Shown here: positions 1 through 5,109 of the stretch, piece after piece
Numbering within the stretch: the first letter of the stretch is position 1
Layout: every line of letters starts with the position of its first letter
Assembly (NCBI GenBank): GCA_029820875.1
Contig: JALGUK010000145.1
Span: forward strand, 1 to 5,109
Length of the DNA: 5,109 nucleotides
Direction: 5' to 3'
Origin: Candidatus Zipacnadia bacterium
Lineage (GTDB): Bacteria > Armatimonadota > UBA5377 > JALGUK01
The notes under the pieces: generated by a model
Seen by the model: the letters and a program-made list of their open reading frames with translations, nothing else
What the model was told of the DNA's origin: nothing
The model's database searches: none
Translations under genes and position numbers: made by a program

Positions 1-1109
1 TACCCGACTACAAGCGTCCAGCGGCCGGGCCCACCGTATGGCGCGAGCACGGGGTGTCCCTCGTCAATGCACTGGCGCAGGCGTGCCAGGCCGTGCTCGA
101 GGGTGTCGCTGGACATCTGGTTGCGCGAGAGGCCCAGCGCATCAGCAACGAGCTGGGGTGGGTTCTCCGCCAGAATTCCTGCTCCAAGTGTGGGGTCCTC
201 GGAGGTGTAGAAGAACTGGAACACGCCGCCGGTAATTCCGGCTACAAGCGGGGCGGAGACATCTCTTCCGGCTGCTTTGGCCGCCGCCGTCAGGGCGTCA
301 ATCATCTCGGCGTGGACCCACCCCCGCGCTGCAAACGCGCCGTAGGCGGGAACTCCCTTGAGGACGGCATGTGAGACCTTGGTTGACTCTTTGGGCTTGG
401 CCTCCTCCGCTTGTCTGACCCGATAGGATATCCAGCCTATGGCCCGCTTGGCCTTGTCGGCGGTCCGTGTATTGGGGAACTCGTCCACGACCTTCTGGTA
501 GGCCTTGATGACTTCCTCCGGCTTGGCGCCGAGTGACTCCATCGCTTCCGCCAGCAGCAATTGCGCCTCTCTTTTGTGGTATCGGTCGTCCGGATACTTG
601 GCGATAAGCTCCTTACAACGCTCGATAGCCCGCTTATCCTTCTTCTCAAGAAGAATTCGTGCTATTGCAAGGAGAGCCTCGGCCTTCATCGGGGCGCGAC
701 CATTGTGTCGGTCAAGTATCTGTCGGTAATAGCTGATGGCGCGATCCGGGTCGCGCATTTTTCCCTCTTCGGTGTACAGCGCGCCGAGCCAGAGAAGGGC
801 GTTTTCGTAGAAGTCGCCGTCGGGGTACTCATTTACAAGCCGTTCGTAGGTTTGGGCCGCACGCTGTGGCTCTTCCAGGTACTCGCGGTAGATGAAAGCG
901 GCGTGGTAGAGAGCATCGTCGGCAAGGGGATGTCCCGGCGATTCGTTCGCCACGCGGAGGTATTCATCCAGCGCCAGTTGGTGTTTGCCTGCATGGTCCA
1001 GGGACTGTGCCCGGCGATAGGAATGCTCCGCCTTGGAAGAGCATCCCGCGAACGCCAGCAGCAAAGCGGCTGTCAGGGCAAGCGTTAGCGTGCCAATGGA
1101 GAGCCTCAC
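1..1109 (-). CDS. TPR (BamD/YfiO-like) lipoprotein fused to a C39/BtrH_N-like domain, 3' partial
   Basis: The frame is open from a GTG at 1109 to the left edge (369 complete codons), so the C-terminus is missing. The N-terminus is a lipoprotein signal peptide: basic MRLS, a hydrophobic stretch and the lipobox FAGC with the lipidated Cys at residue 23. Residues about 30-215 form five TPR-like helical pairs, typified by YPDGD, YPDDR and FPNTR turns, as in BamD/YfiO outer-membrane assembly lipoproteins. After a charged linker (232-247), residues about 248-369 resemble the peptidase C39/BtrH_N-like papain fold: GRDVSAPLVAGITGGVF, then GHPVLAPYGG and RWTLVVG. No Cys lies in the first 95 residues of that domain, and Arg stands where HW is usual, so it is probably not catalytic. 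The GTG overlaps the upstream stop (GTGA) and has a GGAGGAGGT ribosome site 9 nt ahead, implying translational coupling. The TPR call is firm; the C-terminal fold is tentative. Confidence 0.82.
   Translation of the reverse strand, partial: MRLSIGTLTLALTAALLLAFAGCSSKAEHSYRRAQSLDHAGKHQLALDEYLRVANESPGHPLADDALYHAAFIYREYLEEPQRAAQTYERLVNEYPDGDFYENALLWLGALYTEEGKMRDPDRAISYYRQILDRHNGRAPMKAEALLAIARILLEKKDKRAIERCKELIAKYPDDRYHKREAQLLLAEAMESLGAKPEEVIKAYQKVVDEFPNTRTADKAKRAIGWISYRVRQAEEAKPKESTKVSHAVLKGVPAYGAFAARGWVHAEMIDALTAAAKAAGRDVSAPLVAGITGGVFQFFYTSEDPTLGAGILAENPPQLVADALGLSRNQMSSDTLEHGLARLRQCIDEGHPVLAPYGGPGRWTLVVG
3..368 (-). other. C39/BtrH_N-like papain-fold domain, probably non-catalytic (within the TPR lipoprotein)
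   Basis: This is the C-terminal segment (residues about 248-369) of the TPR lipoprotein. The conserved look is GVPAYGAF, an alpha-helix, GRDVSAPLVAGITGGVFQFF, then IDEGHPVLAPYGG and the strand RWTLVVG ending at the window edge. Known C39-like and BtrH_N-like domains have an N-terminal catalytic Cys and a His just before the last strand. Here the only Cys (347) lies late in the domain and the His position reads Arg 363. The assignment rests on pattern recognition only. Confidence 0.45.
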
Positions 1110-1942
1110 AGCACGCTGACCTCCTCCAGCACGAGAGCAATCTCACGCATTTTTCTCCGCTCCGTCACGGTGGCTGCCTCCTGTGAAAGCTCGTAGGCGA
1201 AGTTGATCAAGTTGCGCTCGCGTAGTCGCTGCGAGATGTAACCAAGCTCAACGGCGCGTTCCGAGGATTTCAGACTGGCAAGCTCCTCGAGAACAAGGCG
1301 TAACTCTTCCAGGTCGTGCCGCCGAGCCTCCCCGTGCAATGGCGAGAGCTCCTCCCGTCGAATCCAGTCTCTGACCTCCTCCACCAGGTTCTCTTGGACG
1401 ATAGCCTCTGATGCGAACTCGAGGACCTGGTCCGCCTGCACTCGCGCAGTATGGGTCAGGCGCGCCGCCAGGACGGCCGCCGTCACAACGAGCAGCCCGA
1501 TGATGCCTACAAGGACTTGCCGCTTGGCGCGACGGTTGGCATGGCGGACGGTTTTGGAGAGCGCGGGCGCTTGCTCAAGGAGCATCTGTTCAACCCGTGT
1601 GACGACATCGGGGCTGGGCACAAGGTCCACGAACTCGGCTTCCGCGAGCGTCGGCGCAGGTGGGGGGACATCGGATGCCGGCACGAGGGAATCTGTTATA
1701 ACCCGCAAGTGGTCGCCGATCGTGCGAGAGCCGTTGAATGCAGGCGCTGCATCCAGGAAACGCCGGAACACCTCCTCAAAGGCCTTCTCCGCCCGCGACC
1801 GATCCCGCAGCCGGGCTGCGAGGCGTTCGTATACCTCGTCGGCGTGACGGTACAGCACGGCGTGAAGAGCTCCCGTATCGAGCTGGCGACAGCGAGCCAG
1901 AAGCGAACGCTCCACACGACTTAGACGGCGACCTTGAGCCAA
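1106..1942 (-). CDS. single-pass membrane protein with a sigma-70 region 2-like cytoplasmic domain
   Basis: The product has 278 residues. Residues about 21-86 match the pattern of ECF sigma factor region 2: an acidic/aliphatic helix (GALHAVLYRHADEVYERLA), then RAEKAFEEVFRRFLDA in the place of the usual AED/Q-E-x-F helix, then an F-x-G turn and HLRVIT where WLYRIA is normal. The conserved Trp of that last motif is missing and no region 4 is present. A Pro-rich linker (92-98) leads to a basic stretch (RHANRRAKRQ) and one transmembrane helix at about 143-160, which predicts a cytoplasmic N-terminus. The remaining 115 residues would be a charged helical periplasmic domain, rich in Glu/Arg/Leu. 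The start is TTG: it is the only usual start after the in-frame stop of the previous gene, and GAGGT lies 7 nt before it. It sits 27 nt behind the LolA-like gene. I do not recognise the family; an anti-sigma-like or structural role is a guess. Confidence 0.75.
   Translation of the reverse strand: MAQGRRLSRVERSLLARCRQLDTGALHAVLYRHADEVYERLAARLRDRSRAEKAFEEVFRRFLDAAPAFNGSRTIGDHLRVITDSLVPASDVPPPAPTLAEAEFVDLVPSPDVVTRVEQMLLEQAPALSKTVRHANRRAKRQVLVGIIGLLVVTAAVLAARLTHTARVQADQVLEFASEAIVQENLVEEVRDWIRREELSPLHGEARRHDLEELRLVLEELASLKSSERAVELGYISQRLRERNLINFAYELSQEAATVTERRKMREIALVLEEVSVL
1119..1127 (-). promoter_or_regulatory. ribosome binding site GGAGGAGGT of the TPR lipoprotein
   Basis: GGAGGAGGT lies 9 nt before the GTG at 1109, inside the last codons of the preceding membrane protein gene. 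It supports the GTG that overlaps the preceding stop (GTGA) as the true start. Coupled translation of the two genes is expected. Confidence 0.75.
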
Positions 1943-1949
1943 CCCTATT

Positions 1950-1954
1950 ACCTC
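1950..1954 (-). promoter_or_regulatory. ribosome binding site GAGGT of the sigma2-like membrane protein
   Basis: GAGGT is placed 7 nt before the TTG at 1942. This is the only usable start codon near the site in this frame, and the frame is closed upstream by the stop of the LolA-like gene. Confidence 0.6.
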
Positions 1955-1969
1955 ACGTGCAAGACTGAA

Positions 1970-2653
1970 TCAGGACTGCTCGAAAAACCCGTCGCCCAGG
2001 CCCAAGTTCACACGGTAGTCAGAGAACGCGATGCTTGCCGTGCCGCCCTTGTTTGCGCTGCCGCGATAAGCACCGATTGCAGTCGTCAATCTCAGCGTCA
2101 AGGCGGACGGGAGCCAGAACTTTTCTTTGACATGCGTGTATGTCGCATCGAGTTGGGCGATGAGCTTTTCACCCTCGTAGATTTTCATTGTATCTACAGT
2201 CCACCGTCGCCCATCGAGGTAGACGAGTATACGCAAGGGTTTAGACGGGTTGTCCTTTTTCGGGATGATTTTGAGCACGTAGGTAAGCTTCTGCGGCTTG
2301 CTGATTTTACCGATGAGTATCACTTTCGCTTGCTTGTGGACCTGCGTACCAAGCTCGTGCATGTACAGGACGGCCTGGCGCGGCAGGAGGATAATCTGGT
2401 CGGACTGAATCTTAAGCTTGTCGGGTTTCTTATAATACAGGATGGCTGTGCGGTCCGGGATGTCCACGCCCTCCATGCGTACCTGGACCTTAACGTGAGC
2501 CTGATAGTCCTGGATTCCCTCGTACAGATTGAGCGACTTACGCAGCATCTGCTCGGGCGAAAGCTCCCCGCTCCACGCATGAACCCCGACCAGAGAAAAG
2601 ACCAACACACAAGCTGATACTCTCACGCACTTGGCAATGTAGCCGCTATCCAT
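1970..2653 (-). CDS. secreted LolA/LolB-like outer-membrane lipoprotein-sorting fold protein
   Basis: The product has 227 residues from an ATG at 2653. Residues 1-26 are a signal peptide (hydrophobic core CVLVFSLVGV, cleavage likely after VHA), with no lipobox, so a soluble periplasmic protein is expected. The mature part opens with the helix LSPEQMLRKSLNLYEGIQDY, followed by alternating beta strands: YQAHVKVQVRM, RTAILYYKKPDKLKI, LRILVYLDGRRWTVDTMKIY and ASIAFSDYRVNLGL, ending FFEQS. This is the half-barrel pattern of the LolA superfamily, whose members carry lipids or lipoproteins across the periplasm in a hydrophobic cavity. GAGGAG lies 8 nt before the ATG; a GTG 9 nt upstream would sit on that ribosome site and is less likely. 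The gene follows the ABC permease by 19 nt, which suggests that it handles the cargo of that transporter. The cargo itself cannot be read from the sequence. Confidence 0.85.
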   Translation of the reverse strand: MDSGYIAKCVRVSACVLVFSLVGVHAWSGELSPEQMLRKSLNLYEGIQDYQAHVKVQVRMEGVDIPDRTAILYYKKPDKLKIQSDQIILLPRQAVLYMHELGTQVHKQAKVILIGKISKPQKLTYVLKIIPKKDNPSKPLRILVYLDGRRWTVDTMKIYEGEKLIAQLDATYTHVKEKFWLPSALTLRLTTAIGAYRGSANKGGTASIAFSDYRVNLGLGDGFFEQS

Positions 2654-2661
2654 GCCCAGCA

Positions 2662-2667
2662 CTCCTC
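2662..2667 (-). promoter_or_regulatory. ribosome binding site GAGGAG of the LolA-like gene
   Basis: GAGGAG lies 8 nt before the ATG at 2653. The alternative GTG at 2662 uses the last G of this site, so the shorter 227-residue protein is preferred. Confidence 0.65.
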
Positions 2668-2672
2668 GATAG

Positions 2673-3500
2673 TTAACATAGGATATCCTTGCGCGAGAAA
2701 ATCAGCCCGCTCAGGAGAAAGCCCCCGGCCGTATATGCCGCGAGCACCTTTGCATGTGCAAGCACATCGGCCCACGGGATTTTGCTGCGGAAGACAAGCA
2801 TGTGCAAATTCATGTGAGTCGTAAAAAGGTACGGTCGGACCGAGTGAAAGCTCTCCAGGCCCATCATGATTCCGCACAATATCAGCAGCGCTACGGCAGC
2901 GCCGGCTGCAGCCGCCGGACTGCGAAACAGCACTGAGAACAGCAGGCTGATTGCGACCATCGTCCACATAGAAAAACTTGCGAGGCCGTAGGCGAGCGCG
3001 AGACGCGCAAGCGCCTGCCCGGAGGGATGGACGACTATCCCCCCGTCGGCCCACCATAGGTCTCCGAATCCGAGCAAGAGACCGCCCAGAATCAGGCAGA
3101 CTGCCGCAAGCGAATAACACAACAGCGTCGCGTGGAAAACCCCGGCGAGAAACTTGCTTGCAAGCAGCGCCCACCGCCGCACCGGTCGGACCAAAATCGT
3201 CCGTAGCGTCCCGGAGGCCGCCTCTCCCGCGACCAGGCCGCCCGCCACTACCGCTACCAGCATTGGCACGAAAACATAGAAGGCCGGTGTCATTATCCGG
3301 GCCGCACAGACCTGTGCCGTGAGGATTCTGCCGCCGATGACTGCGTCCCGGCCGACTTGCCGGCTGATTTCGCGCCCGCCTCCGTGGTATCGAGCCTCCA
3401 GGGCCACGGGAAGCGCCAGCAGAAGGATGGCTGCAAAACCAAGATAAGTAACCCGCGACCGATAGAGCTTGATTAGCTCAAGCTTCAGGCCTGTCAGCAC
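2673..3500 (-). CDS. ABC-2-type transporter permease
   Basis: The product has 275 residues and about six hydrophobic segments: about 19-34, 72-92, 116-144, 163-190, 195-213 and 252-268. The segment GEAASGTLRTILVRPVRRW (92-110) after the second helix is the typical cytoplasmic coupling motif of ABC-2 permeases, normally E-x-x-x-GT-x-x-x-ll-x-x-PvsR, which docks on the ATPase. The N-terminus LELIKLYRSR before the first helix is also typical of the NatB/BcrB-like group. Such permeases export drugs, lipids, polysaccharides or peptides from the cytoplasm; the substrate cannot be named here. The start is GTG with GGAGGAGG 9 nt upstream, lying inside the end of the ATPase gene. The 23-nt overlap implies translational coupling and equal amounts of the two subunits. 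Its size matches the family, so it looks complete. Confidence 0.93.
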   Translation of the reverse strand: MLTGLKLELIKLYRSRVTYLGFAAILLLALPVALEARYHGGGREISRQVGRDAVIGGRILTAQVCAARIMTPAFYVFVPMLVAVVAGGLVAGEAASGTLRTILVRPVRRWALLASKFLAGVFHATLLCYSLAAVCLILGGLLLGFGDLWWADGGIVVHPSGQALARLALAYGLASFSMWTMVAISLLFSVLFRSPAAAAGAAVALLILCGIMMGLESFHSVRPYLFTTHMNLHMLVFRSKIPWADVLAHAKVLAAYTAGGFLLSGLIFSRKDILC

Positions 3501-4425
3501 ACCCCTGCGCCTCCTCCGCCGACAAGTAGAATTCCTCGAGAGTCTGTCTCTCCGGTATGAGGGCCGACACCTGGAACCCCTTGCTCACCAGGAGCGTGTT
3601 CACAGCGCTGAGCTGTTCCGGGGGTGCCTCCACCACGACCCGTCCGTTCCGGTCCAATACTTCTGCAGAATAACCCGCATCGCTGAGCGCCTCAACGGCC
3701 TCCATTACGCGGTCCACCCAAATCTCCGCCCGGTCCCTCAGTTGTGCGCGAATGTCGGAGACTTCGCCCTGCGCAACCAGGCGACCTTTAAAGATGACGC
3801 CGACATGTGTGCAAATCTGCTCGACCTCGCTCAATAGGTGGCTGGACAGAAACACAGTCACGCCTTTGTGGCGACCCAGCCCTTTGATGAGCTGGCGGAC
3901 TTCGCGCAAGCCCTCCGGATCCAGGCCGCTTGCCGGCTCGTCGAGGATAAGCAGCTCCGGGTCCGGAAGAAGTGCTTGCGCGATGCCCAACCGCTGGCGC
4001 ATACCATGGGAGTAGTGACCGACCTTGTCATGTTGCCGGTCCGTAAGCCCCACTGTCTCGAGGACCTCGTCCACCCGCTCGGCATCAACCCCACCGGACA
4101 TCGCCGCCAGTATCTCCAGGTTTCGCCGGCCGGACAAAAAGTTGTAAAAGGCGGGGGCCTCGACCATCGCGCCGACCGTACGCAAAACCTGCACCCTGTG
4201 CTTCGGCATGGACCGGCCCAGGACATCGGCCGAGCCGGCGGTAGGTCGGCTGAGACCCAGCAACATGCGAATCGTGGTCGTCTTTCCGGCGCCGTTGGGG
4301 CCGAGAAAGCCGAAAATCTGCCCGCGGAGGACGGTTAAGCTCAGCCCTCGTACCGCCCACATGGCGCCGAAACGCTTGGACAGATTCTTCGTCCGGATTG
4401 CAAACGGCTCCGCGTTCAGGGCGAT
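3478..4425 (-). CDS. ABC-2-type transporter ATP-binding protein
   Basis: This is the nucleotide-binding subunit of an ABC exporter. With numbering from the ATC at 4425 (315 residues), Walker A GPNGAGKT is at 42-49, a Glu replaces the Q-loop Gln in GAMVEAPAFY (85-94) as is common in BcrA/NatA-like ATPases, the signature is YSHGMRQR (138-145), Walker B LLILDEP is at 158-164, the D-loop SGLDP is at 166-170 and the H-loop His is at 196. The C-terminal 100 residues form the accessory domain usual in this group. The first ATG (4362) would start at MWAVRGL and cut off the strand AIRTKNLSKRFGA with the A-loop aromatic that stacks on ATP. The frame stays open upstream to a TGA at about 4459 with no ATG, GTG or TTG. 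A GGGAGG lies 7 nt before ATC 4425 and 4 nt before ATT 4428, so a rare start codon is proposed. The function is sure; the exact start is not. Confidence 0.93.
   Translation of the reverse strand: MALNAEPFAIRTKNLSKRFGAMWAVRGLSLTVLRGQIFGFLGPNGAGKTTTIRMLLGLSRPTAGSADVLGRSMPKHRVQVLRTVGAMVEAPAFYNFLSGRRNLEILAAMSGGVDAERVDEVLETVGLTDRQHDKVGHYSHGMRQRLGIAQALLPDPELLILDEPASGLDPEGLREVRQLIKGLGRHKGVTVFLSSHLLSEVEQICTHVGVIFKGRLVAQGEVSDIRAQLRDRAEIWVDRVMEAVEALSDAGYSAEVLDRNGRVVVEAPPEQLSAVNTLLVSKGFQVSALIPERQTLEEFYLSAEEAQGCADRPEA
3510..3517 (-). promoter_or_regulatory. ribosome binding site GGAGGAGG of the ABC permease
   Basis: GGAGGAGG lies 9 nt before the GTG at 3500, within the coding end of the ATPase gene. It supports the 23-nt gene overlap over any later start. 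Confidence 0.65.
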
Positions 4426-4432
4426 AATTGCG

Positions 4433-4438
4433 CCTCCC
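4433..4438 (-). promoter_or_regulatory. ribosome binding site GGGAGG that decides the ABC ATPase start
   Basis: GGGAGG is the only strong Shine-Dalgarno sequence between the upstream in-frame stop and the ATG at 4362. It is 70 nt from that ATG, too far to serve it, but 7 nt from ATC 4425, 4 nt from ATT 4428 and 13 nt from CTG 4419. The protein made from this point has the complete N-terminal strand of ABC ATPases. Confidence 0.6.
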
Positions 4439-4463
4439 GCCGTCCAATGAAAACCTGCTCAAC

Positions 4464-4492
4464 GGGCGCCCTGACCCGACCTTAGGGCGCCC
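4464..4492 (-). other. perfect 9-bp inverted repeat (RNA hairpin) in the operon leader
   Basis: GGGCGCCCT and AGGGCGCCC form a perfect GC-rich 9-bp stem with an 11-nt loop. It lies about 25 nt after the predicted transcription start and about 40 nt before the ATPase. No run of T follows on either strand, so it is not a standard intrinsic terminator. It could end read-through from the methyltransferase gene, stabilise the mRNA 5' end, or be a regulator site. A smaller inverted repeat CCAA-C-TTGG follows at 4493-4501. Confidence 0.55.
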
Positions 4493-4523
4493 CCAACTTG
4501 GACTCTGACAACCCGTTTTGAAA

Positions 4524-4552
4524 AGTGTAACACCGCGAGGAAGGTAAGTCAA
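4524..4552 (-). promoter_or_regulatory. sigma-70-type promoter of the ABC/LolA-like/TPR operon
   Basis: Reading left, the -35 box TTGACT (4552-4547) is followed by exactly 17 nt and the -10 box TACACT (4529-4524). Five of six -35 positions and four of six -10 positions match the consensus. Transcription would begin near 4517, leaving a leader of about 90 nt before the ATPase. The short inverted repeat TTTT-C-AAAA at 4524-4516 overlaps the expected start site and could be an operator or chance. The promoter lies after the end of the repair gene, so the five-gene group can be transcribed independently of it. Confidence 0.7.
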
Positions 4553-4603
4553 GCGGAGCTGGCGATGAGCAATCGCACATTCAGCCGTACTCGAGGATGC
4601 GGC

Positions 4604-5109
4604 TTACTCACGGTCGGCGGGGAGGCTCTCCATCTGAAGCAGCCGCGCTTTCAAATGCAGGCCGCCTGCGAATCCAACGAGGGTCCCGTCCGCGCCGACT
4701 ACCCGATGGCAGGGCACGATGGGCGCCACGGGATTGCGCTTCATCACCTGCCCCACGGCCCGGGCGGCTCGGGGCCTGCCGACTCGTGCGGCAAGTTCTC
4801 CGTACGATACCGTTTGCCCATAGGGAATCCTCGCGGCCTCGAGCAAAACCTCGCGCTGAAACGGCGTTTGTGCATGCAGGTCCAGGGGAAGCTCGAATGT
4901 GACACGCTCACCTGCGTAGTATGCCTTCAATTGCTGCTCCGCGCGGTCAAGCAGGTCCTGGACGGCTCCGGTGGCCCGCGCATTCGGTGCCGGCGCCCGC
5001 GGATGCGCCTCTGATTTCCACTTGTGTGGTCCCGACACCCTCGCAATGCCTTTCGGGGTGGCCTCTACCACTATCCAACCCATCTTCGTCCGGAACACTC
5101 TGGTTGTGC
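4604..5109 (-). CDS. ogt: methylated-DNA--[protein]-cysteine S-methyltransferase, 5' end probably outside the window
   Basis: This DNA repair protein removes alkyl groups from O6-alkylguanine (and O4-alkylthymine) by moving them to its own Cys in a one-time reaction. With numbering from the GTG at 5098 (164 residues), the active site PCHRVV is at 129-134 with acceptor Cys 130 and His 131. Before it come the core motif TPFQREVLLEAARIPYGQTVSYGELA (78-103), RAVGQVMKRNP (113-123) with the helix-turn-helix Arg and the hinge Asn 122, and after it G-x-L-x-GFAGG and the Glu of LLQMES (157) that completes the Cys-His-Glu network. The family domain appears complete and intact. The frame is still open at the right edge, no ribosome site precedes the GTG at 5098, and residues just upstream (TTR) would suit the family N-terminus, so the true start is probably just outside. 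It is separated from the next gene by an independent promoter and seems functionally unrelated to it. Confidence 0.93.
   Translation of the reverse strand, partial: TTRVFRTKMGWIVVEATPKGIARVSGPHKWKSEAHPRAPAPNARATGAVQDLLDRAEQQLKAYYAGERVTFELPLDLHAQTPFQREVLLEAARIPYGQTVSYGELAARVGRPRAARAVGQVMKRNPVAPIVPCHRVVGADGTLVGFAGGLHLKARLLQMESLPADRE

Noticed and set aside
1..305. Separate gene starting at an internal ATG (305) for the papain-fold domain
   Set aside because: There is no ribosome site before this ATG, no stop separates it from the TPR part, and the start would remove the first motif (GVPAYGAF) of the domain.
561..1088. Plus-strand open frame of 175 codons
   Set aside because: It is antisense to the TPR repeats and shows no domain; high GC content leaves antisense frames open.
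1451..1924. Plus-strand open frame of 157 codons
   Set aside because: It is antisense to the sigma2-like membrane protein gene and its translation looks like random GC-rich sequence.
1934..2617. Long plus-strand open frame of 227 codons
   Set aside because: It lies antisense to the LolA-like gene, which has a signal peptide, a ribosome site and family-like strands; the plus-strand translation shows no recognisable domain.
2623..3174. Minus-strand open frame of 183 codons
   Set aside because: It overlaps the permease in another frame, has no membrane segments or domain, and is a shadow of that gene.
3838..4338. Plus-strand open frame of 166 codons
   Set aside because: It is antisense to the ABC ATPase, whose motifs are clear on the minus strand.
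4464..4492. Hairpin as an intrinsic terminator
   Set aside because: No T-run follows on either strand and it lies downstream of the predicted operon promoter, so a leader structure is more likely.
4085..4552. Minus-strand open frame of 155 codons that could start the ABC ATPase
   Set aside because: It is in a different frame from the Walker A and signature motifs and would need a frameshift; the ATPase frame itself contains the full N-terminal strand.
4565..5014. Plus-strand open frame of 149 codons
   Set aside because: It is antisense to the methyltransferase, whose PCHRVV active site is on the minus strand.
1..5109. RNA genes, CRISPR arrays, insertion sequences or phage genes
   Set aside because: No tRNA-like or rRNA-like sequence, repeat-spacer array, transposase or terminal inverted repeats could be seen on either strand.

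Overview
The window comes from a moderately GC-rich bacterium, and all convincing genes lie on the minus strand, so they read from right to left. A lipoprotein signal peptide, a BamD/YfiO-like TPR protein and a LolA-like secreted protein point to a cell with an outer membrane. The phylum cannot be fixed from sequence alone; the mix of features would suit a poorly characterised environmental Gram-negative lineage.

Layout, right to left. (1) 5109-4604: a methylated-DNA-protein cysteine methyltransferase (Ogt/MGMT type), a DNA repair gene whose 5' end is probably outside the window. (2) 4603-4426: the only real intergenic region. It holds a very good sigma-70-type promoter (TTGACT, 17 nt, TACACT) pointing left and a perfect 9-bp hairpin in the resulting leader. 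(3) 4425-1: five tightly packed genes that look like one operon: an ABC-2-type exporter ATPase, its permease (23-nt overlap), a secreted LolA-like protein (19-nt gap), a single-pass membrane protein whose cytoplasmic part resembles sigma factor region 2 (27-nt gap), and a TPR lipoprotein (4-nt GTGA overlap). The lipoprotein continues in frame into a C39/BtrH_N-like papain-fold domain and runs off the left edge.

How they may work together (inference). The ATPase and permease would form an inner-membrane exporter. The LolA-like protein could hold a hydrophobic cargo or lipid in the periplasm. The TPR lipoprotein would be a membrane-attached scaffold in the envelope, and the sigma-like membrane protein could be a structural or sensory partner. 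I do not recognise this exact combination as a named system. The two most unusual proteins are the sigma2-like membrane protein and the TPR/papain-fold fusion, which seems to lack catalytic residues. Start codons are also unusual: only one of the five operon genes clearly uses ATG, and the ATPase appears to begin at a rare ATC or ATT codon.
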